From Neisseria brasiliensis (GTDB lineage Bacteria > Pseudomonadota > Gammaproteobacteria > Burkholderiales > Neisseriaceae): a DNA stretch of 64,000 nucleotides. Below the pieces are notes generated by a model. That model made no database searches. It saw nothing but the letters and a program-made list of their open reading frames with translations, and had not been told where the DNA came from. How positions within the stretch are numbered: the first letter of the stretch is position 1; each line of letters begins with the position of its first letter. Position numbers and translations under genes: made by a program. Where the stretch lies: assembly GCF_009671065.1 (NCBI RefSeq), contig NZ_CP046027.1:558001-622000 (forward strand). Reading direction: 5' to 3'. Positions 60,494 to 64,000 of the stretch are shown here, piece after piece.

Positions 60494-61063
60494 ATGTCAG
60501 CAATGAAATTTTTCTACTCTCTGCCGCTGCTGCTGGCGTTGGCAGCCTGTTCGCCTTCCGAGCCGACCAACACGCCGGCGGCGACATCGACACCAAAGGC
60601 CGCGTCAACGGTGGAATACACCGAAATCACCGCCGCTTCAATGGCTTCCGCCGCTTCTGATGTCGCCGCTTCGAATGTGGCTGCCTCGGATATCAGCGCT
60701 TCTGCACCGGCGCCACACTTGGGCGGTGAGTTAAGCGTGCAAAGCCAAGCCAAATGGCAGAGCTACACTTGCGAAGAAAATCAAAAAATCGATGTGCGCT
60801 ATTATCAAAGCGATGCCGGCGCCACTGCCCAAATCCGCCATCAAGGCGTAAACATCAGCGCACCTTACAGCCCTGAATTGAGCGACGAAGATTTAAGCGC
60901 ATTCAGCAATGGCGAATTAACGTGGACCATCAGTAATTTCGTGCAAACCGATTTTTATCAGGAAAGCGACGGCTTTCTCGTGCGCCATGAAAAGGTTGAA
61001 GGTGCCGGTGAAGAAGGCATCGTCGATCACTTGTTGGCACAGGGTTGCATGCCTGCCAAATAA
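60494..61063 (+). CDS. lipoprotein with C-terminal MliC/ACP-like domain
   Basis: A 189-residue protein; MSAMKFFYSLPLLLALAAC gives a lipobox LAAC (ATG at 60503 is also possible). An Ala/Ser/Thr-rich linker with SDVAASNVAASDISASAPA repeats spans about residues 25-72. The C-terminal part (about 80-189) has YTCEENQKIDVRYYQSDAGATAQIRHQG, resembling MliC lysozyme inhibitors and the adhesin complex protein of Neisseria, including the early Cys and a late Cys (QGCMPAK). Inhibitor or adhesin role is inferred from that resemblance only. Confidence 0.65.
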   Translation: MSAMKFFYSLPLLLALAACSPSEPTNTPAATSTPKAASTVEYTEITAASMASAASDVAASNVAASDISASAPAPHLGGELSVQSQAKWQSYTCEENQKIDVRYYQSDAGATAQIRHQGVNISAPYSPELSDEDLSAFSNGELTWTISNFVQTDFYQESDGFLVRHEKVEGAGEEGIVDHLLAQGCMPAK

Positions 61064-61083
61064 TTGCCAATGACTCAAATGCC

Positions 61084-61226
61084 GAGACCTTTGCAAAACC
61101 CTAGATTTGAGTACAGTTCAAAGTTGTAGCAGCACAGAAAGCGCAGACATATCATGAAGATAGGCAAGCTTTCGAGCAGCGCACAACGAAGAAATGTGCC
61201 AAAGATAGGGATTTTGCAAAGGTCTC
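61084..61226. mobile_element. 143-bp MITE-like element with GAGACCTTTGCAAAA ends
   Basis: Perfect 15-base inverted ends GAGACCTTTGCAAAA, extending to about 21 with one offset. The interior (AGTTGTAGCAGCACAGAAAG, CTTTCGAGCAGCGCACAACG) is not shared with modules A-C although the outer ends are. It looks like an internally deleted IS derivative; the ends resemble IS5-group elements as I recall. Confidence 0.7.
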
Positions 61227-61260
61227 AGGCCGTCTGAAACACATTTTCAGACGGCCTTTG
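61227..61260 (-). terminator. DUS inverted-pair terminator of xerC
   Basis: AGGCCGTCTGAAACAC and its complement, 4 bases after the xerC stop and abutting the MITE-like element. Confidence 0.78.
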
Positions 61261-61263
61261 CTT

Positions 61264-62166
61264 TTATTTTTCAGTTTTCCGTTTGGCACGCGGATGCGCT
61301 TCATCATACACTTGCGCCAAATGGTCAAAATCGAGCTTGGTATAAATCTGCGTGGTGGAAAGATTGCTGTGTCCCAACAATTCCTGCACCGCCCGAATGT
61401 CGCGCGAAGCTTGCAACAAATGACTGGCATAACTGTGACGCAGCATGTGCGGCGACAAATGTTGGCCGCTGACCTGCTTGGCTGCCCATTGCGCCAAACG
61501 CTTCTGAATCTGCCGTTGCCCCAAGCGTTTGCCGTTTTTACCGGTAAACAACGCCGTTTCGCCATCAACCGCAACACGCACAGGCAGATAAGCCGCAATC
61601 GCTTCACGGCTTTTCTGCACCAGCGGCACTTGGCGCTGCTTGTTGCCCTTACCCGTTACGCTCACCCAACCTTCATCCAGCAACACATCGGCCAGATTCA
61701 AATCATGCACTTCACTCAAACGCAGGCCGCTGCCGTAGAGTAACTCAAACACCGCACGGTCACGCACGGCCAAATCGGAATCGTCGTCATCGTTATCCAG
61801 CCAGTGATTGAGTGGCTCCTGCTGCAAGGCTTTGGGCAGGCGTTGCGGCGGCTTAGGGGCTTTTAGATTGTGGGTCGGGTCTTTTTCCAATAAACCATGC
61901 TTCATCAGCCACGCACAATATTGCCGCCAAACTGATAATTTACGCGCCAAGCTGCGTTCACCCAAATTTTGCTGCGACAATTTTTTTAATACCGCCACCA
62001 TATCTGCACGGGTAATGTCTCCGTTTTCAGACTGCCGTGCTGCCAGCAAATCATGCAATTGCGCCAAATCGCGCCGATAGGCAGTAAGCGTATGCGCCGA
62101 CTTGCCTTGCTGCTGCAAATCCGCCAAATAGGCATCTTGCTGCGCGAAAAATTGCGCCTGTTTCAT
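61264..62166 (-). CDS. xerC: tyrosine recombinase XerC
   Basis: A 300-residue site-specific recombinase that resolves chromosome dimers at dif with XerD. N-terminal SAM-like core-binding domain (about 1-95) and catalytic domain with Arg in LYGSGLRLSEV, Lys near VTGKGNKQRQVPL, HMLRHSYASHLL (His and Arg) and LLGHSNLSTTQIYTKLDF with the nucleophile Tyr. ATG at 62166, 2 bases after the upstream thioesterase stop, so translation may be coupled. Confidence 0.93.
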   Translation of the reverse strand: MKQAQFFAQQDAYLADLQQQGKSAHTLTAYRRDLAQLHDLLAARQSENGDITRADMVAVLKKLSQQNLGERSLARKLSVWRQYCAWLMKHGLLEKDPTHNLKAPKPPQRLPKALQQEPLNHWLDNDDDDSDLAVRDRAVFELLYGSGLRLSEVHDLNLADVLLDEGWVSVTGKGNKQRQVPLVQKSREAIAAYLPVRVAVDGETALFTGKNGKRLGQRQIQKRLAQWAAKQVSGQHLSPHMLRHSYASHLLQASRDIRAVQELLGHSNLSTTQIYTKLDFDHLAQVYDEAHPRAKRKTEK

Positions 62167-62168
62167 AT

Positions 62169-62597
62169 TCAGACGGCCTCCAATGCTGCTTTTAGCGATT
62201 CAGGCAAGCGGCAGATGCGTTGCGCGGCGTAATCAAAACACACCATGCCGGTTTGCACGCGGGCGATTGATTTTTTGTCCGACTCACGAATCAAGTGATA
62301 AAGCAACGCAAAGCCACTTTTACCCACATCCGCCGCGCCCATGTCGATGCGAAAATCATCGCCATGATGCGCCTGCGCCAAATACTGCACCGCGGCATCG
62401 GCCATAATCAACCCCGCACCGCCCACGTCCAACTCGCTCCAGCCCTGCTGCTTCAGCCAGCGCATACGCGCTTCATGGCAAAGCCGAAGCACAGCATCAT
62501 TGGCCAAATGCCGGCCGTAATTGATGTCGCCGATTTGCACAGTCATCTGCGTAGTAAACAAAATATCATCGGGTGTGGCTACAATGATTCGTGGCAT
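62169..62597 (-). CDS. 4-hydroxybenzoyl-CoA thioesterase-like (YbgC/FcbC hotdog) protein
   Basis: A 142-residue single hotdog thioesterase. FTTQMTVQIGDINYGRHLANDAVLRLCHEARMRWLKQ near residues 14-50 is typical of the YbgC-like group; the Asp in GDINYG matches the catalytic Asp position. Substrate unknown; short acyl-CoA or quinone pathway intermediates are known for relatives. The last codons, GCC GTC TGA, are formed by a DUS, giving Ala-Val-stop. It is directly upstream of xerC on the same strand. Confidence 0.82.
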   Translation of the reverse strand: MPRIIVATPDDILFTTQMTVQIGDINYGRHLANDAVLRLCHEARMRWLKQQGWSELDVGGAGLIMADAAVQYLAQAHHGDDFRIDMGAADVGKSGFALLYHLIRESDKKSIARVQTGMVCFDYAAQRICRLPESLKAALEAV

Positions 62598-62815
62598 AGG
62601 GTTCCTTTGTCTTTTCAGACGGCCTTTATCGAACCATTATTATCTACTATCTTACGCTAATCGCAAATATTTACCGATGGTTTGCATGAAGCCAAATTCA
62701 TCTCAAACGAATGTTATTAATATATGAAATGCATGTAGCCTTATGTAGTCTTTTAAGGAAAAAGCGATTATAATTTGGCTATCGTTTATTCCCACACTAC
62801 CTTTAGGAGATTCTT

Positions 62816-63880
62816 ATGGCTCTTGTATCCATGCGCCAATTGCTGGACCATGCAGCAGAAAACAGCTACGGCCTGCCTGCGTTCAACGTCAACAACCTCG
62901 AACAAATGCGCGCCATCATGGAAGCTGCCGACCAAGTGAATGCACCGGTCATCGTGCAAGCCAGTGCAGGTGCGCGCAAATATGCCGGCGCACCTTTTTT
63001 ACGTCATTTGATTTTAGCCGCCGTTGAAGAATTTCCACATATTCCGGTGGTGATGCACCAAGATCACGGCGCATCGCCTGATGTTTGCCAACGCTCGATT
63101 CAATTGGGCTTCTCATCTGTGATGATGGACGGCTCATTGATGGAAGACGGCAAAACACCTTCTACTTACGAATACAACGTTGACGTCACCCGCACCGTTG
63201 TTAACTTCGCCCACGCTTGCGGCGTATCGGTTGAAGGCGAAATCGGCGTATTGGGCAACTTGGAAACCGGTGAAGCCGGTGAAGAAGACGGCGTAGGCGC
63301 AGTCGGCAAACTGACCCACGACCAAATGCTCACCAGCGTGGAAGATGCGGTGAACTTTGTGCGCGACACCGGCGTGGATGCTTTAGCGATTGCAGTCGGT
63401 ACCAGCCACGGCGCATACAAATTCACCCGCCCGCCAACCGGCGACGTATTGCGCATCGACCGCATTAAAGAAATCCACGAAGCCCTGCCCAACACCCACA
63501 TCGTGATGCACGGCTCAAGCTCTGTACCGCAAGAGTGGCTGAAAGTCATCAACGAGCATGGCGGCAACATCGGCGAAACCTATGGCGTACCGGTTGAAGA
63601 AATTGTGCAAGGCATTAAATACGGCGTGCGCAAAGTCAACATCGACACCGACTTGCGCCTAGCCTCAACCGGCGCAATCCGTCGCTTTATGGCCGAAAAT
63701 CCAGCCGAATTTGACCCACGCAAATACTTGGCCAAAACCGTTGAAGCCATGAAACAAGTCTGCATTGACCGCTACTTGGCATTCGGCTGCGAAGGCCAAG
63801 CCGACAAAATCAAGCCGATTTCTTTGGAAAAAATGGCAGAAAAATACGCCAAAGGCGAATTGAACCAAATTATTAAATAA
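62816..63880 (+). CDS. fba: class II fructose-bisphosphate aldolase
   Basis: A 354-residue Zn-dependent aldolase of the Calvin-cycle/long subtype. AFNVNNLEQMRAIMEAA, zinc-binding VVMHQDHGASPDVC (about residues 78-91), SVEGEIGVLGNLETGEAG, GTSHGAYKF, MHGSSSVPQEW and KVNIDTDLRLA. In Neisseria it is also reported on the cell surface. Start behind TAGGAGA. A DUS terminator follows. Confidence 0.97.
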   Translation: MALVSMRQLLDHAAENSYGLPAFNVNNLEQMRAIMEAADQVNAPVIVQASAGARKYAGAPFLRHLILAAVEEFPHIPVVMHQDHGASPDVCQRSIQLGFSSVMMDGSLMEDGKTPSTYEYNVDVTRTVVNFAHACGVSVEGEIGVLGNLETGEAGEEDGVGAVGKLTHDQMLTSVEDAVNFVRDTGVDALAIAVGTSHGAYKFTRPPTGDVLRIDRIKEIHEALPNTHIVMHGSSSVPQEWLKVINEHGGNIGETYGVPVEEIVQGIKYGVRKVNIDTDLRLASTGAIRRFMAENPAEFDPRKYLAKTVEAMKQVCIDRYLAFGCEGQADKIKPISLEKMAEKYAKGELNQIIK

Positions 63881-63897
63881 TGCGTTAATATGCTGAT

Positions 63898-63928
63898 AGG
63901 CCGTCTGAAATATTTCAGACGGCCTTTT
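63898..63928 (+). terminator. DUS inverted-pair terminator of fba
   Basis: AGGCCGTCTGAAAT and its complement with T run, 18 bases after the stop. Confidence 0.82.
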
Positions 63929-63970
63929 ATCTATTGAGAGCACACACAAATACATTCAGCTTACCAACAA

Positions 63971-64000
63971 TAAAAAAGAGCCTGCCGAAGCAGACTCTTT
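63971..64000. terminator. hairpin at the window edge
   Basis: AAAGAGCCTGC-CGAA-GCAGACTCTTT preceded by an A run. It likely terminates a gene beyond the window reading leftward. Confidence 0.5.

Overview
The window looks like a chromosomal segment of a Neisseria species or a close relative in the Neisseriaceae. The main evidence is the very large number of DNA uptake sequences of the AG-DUS dialect (AGGCCGTCTGAA), both inside genes and as inverted pairs that act as intergenic terminators. Other Neisseria signs are dRS3-type repeats (ATTCCC-N8-GGGAAT) in NIME-like modules, Correia-like elements, IS1655-like IS30 copies, a DMP19-type DNA-mimic gene and a DsbA with a CVHC active site. The species cannot be fixed from the sequence alone.

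Layout. 1-2253: minus-strand genes for an aldehyde dehydrogenase (partial), a hydroxycinnamoyl-CoA hydratase-lyase and an acyl-CoA thioesterase, together a likely hydroxycinnamate (ferulate/coumarate) catabolic cluster. 2379-5556: an atypical NRAMP-like transporter, a tiny lipoprotein and a PiT phosphate transporter. 5759-12153: purH, a GNAT acetyltransferase, fis, a LysE exporter, an IS200/IS605 element (tnpA and tnpB with an omega-RNA-like 3' region) and dusB. The usual dusB-fis-purH neighbourhood has been opened by an exporter gene and the IS. 12276-17200: recC and a PepSY-type membrane protein. 17280-21838: a NIME-like module, an IS481 element that cuts off a Bap-like repeat adhesin, and an OmpA-type lipoprotein upstream of the adhesin. 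22331-33959: smc, selO, dmp19-like, gdhA, thyA, lapB, lapA and ilvE, with two more NIME-like modules. 33985-37938: two nearly identical IS30 copies in opposite orientation around a zinc-finger protein, a lipoprotein, a Correia-like element and uppP. 38007-45270: dsbA, a SPOR protein, comM, ubiK, metK, an unidentified small RNA, a lipid A acyltransferase and cysE. 45394-49881: grpE and dnaK, each behind a heat-shock-like promoter, then a lysine-rich exported protein and a cysteine-rich RTX protein. 50186-64000: rhlE, a glycine-zipper protein, an FCD regulator with a palindromic operator, grxB, relA, a MOSC protein, dxs, two lipoproteins, xerC, a thioesterase and fba.

Most genes are core metabolism, envelope maintenance and DNA maintenance. 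The accessory signal sits in the IS elements, the truncated adhesin operon, the cysteine-rich RTX protein and the aromatic-acid genes. No CRISPR array, prophage or tRNA gene was recognised by eye. All calls come from reading sequence and translations. No database or folding search was run.
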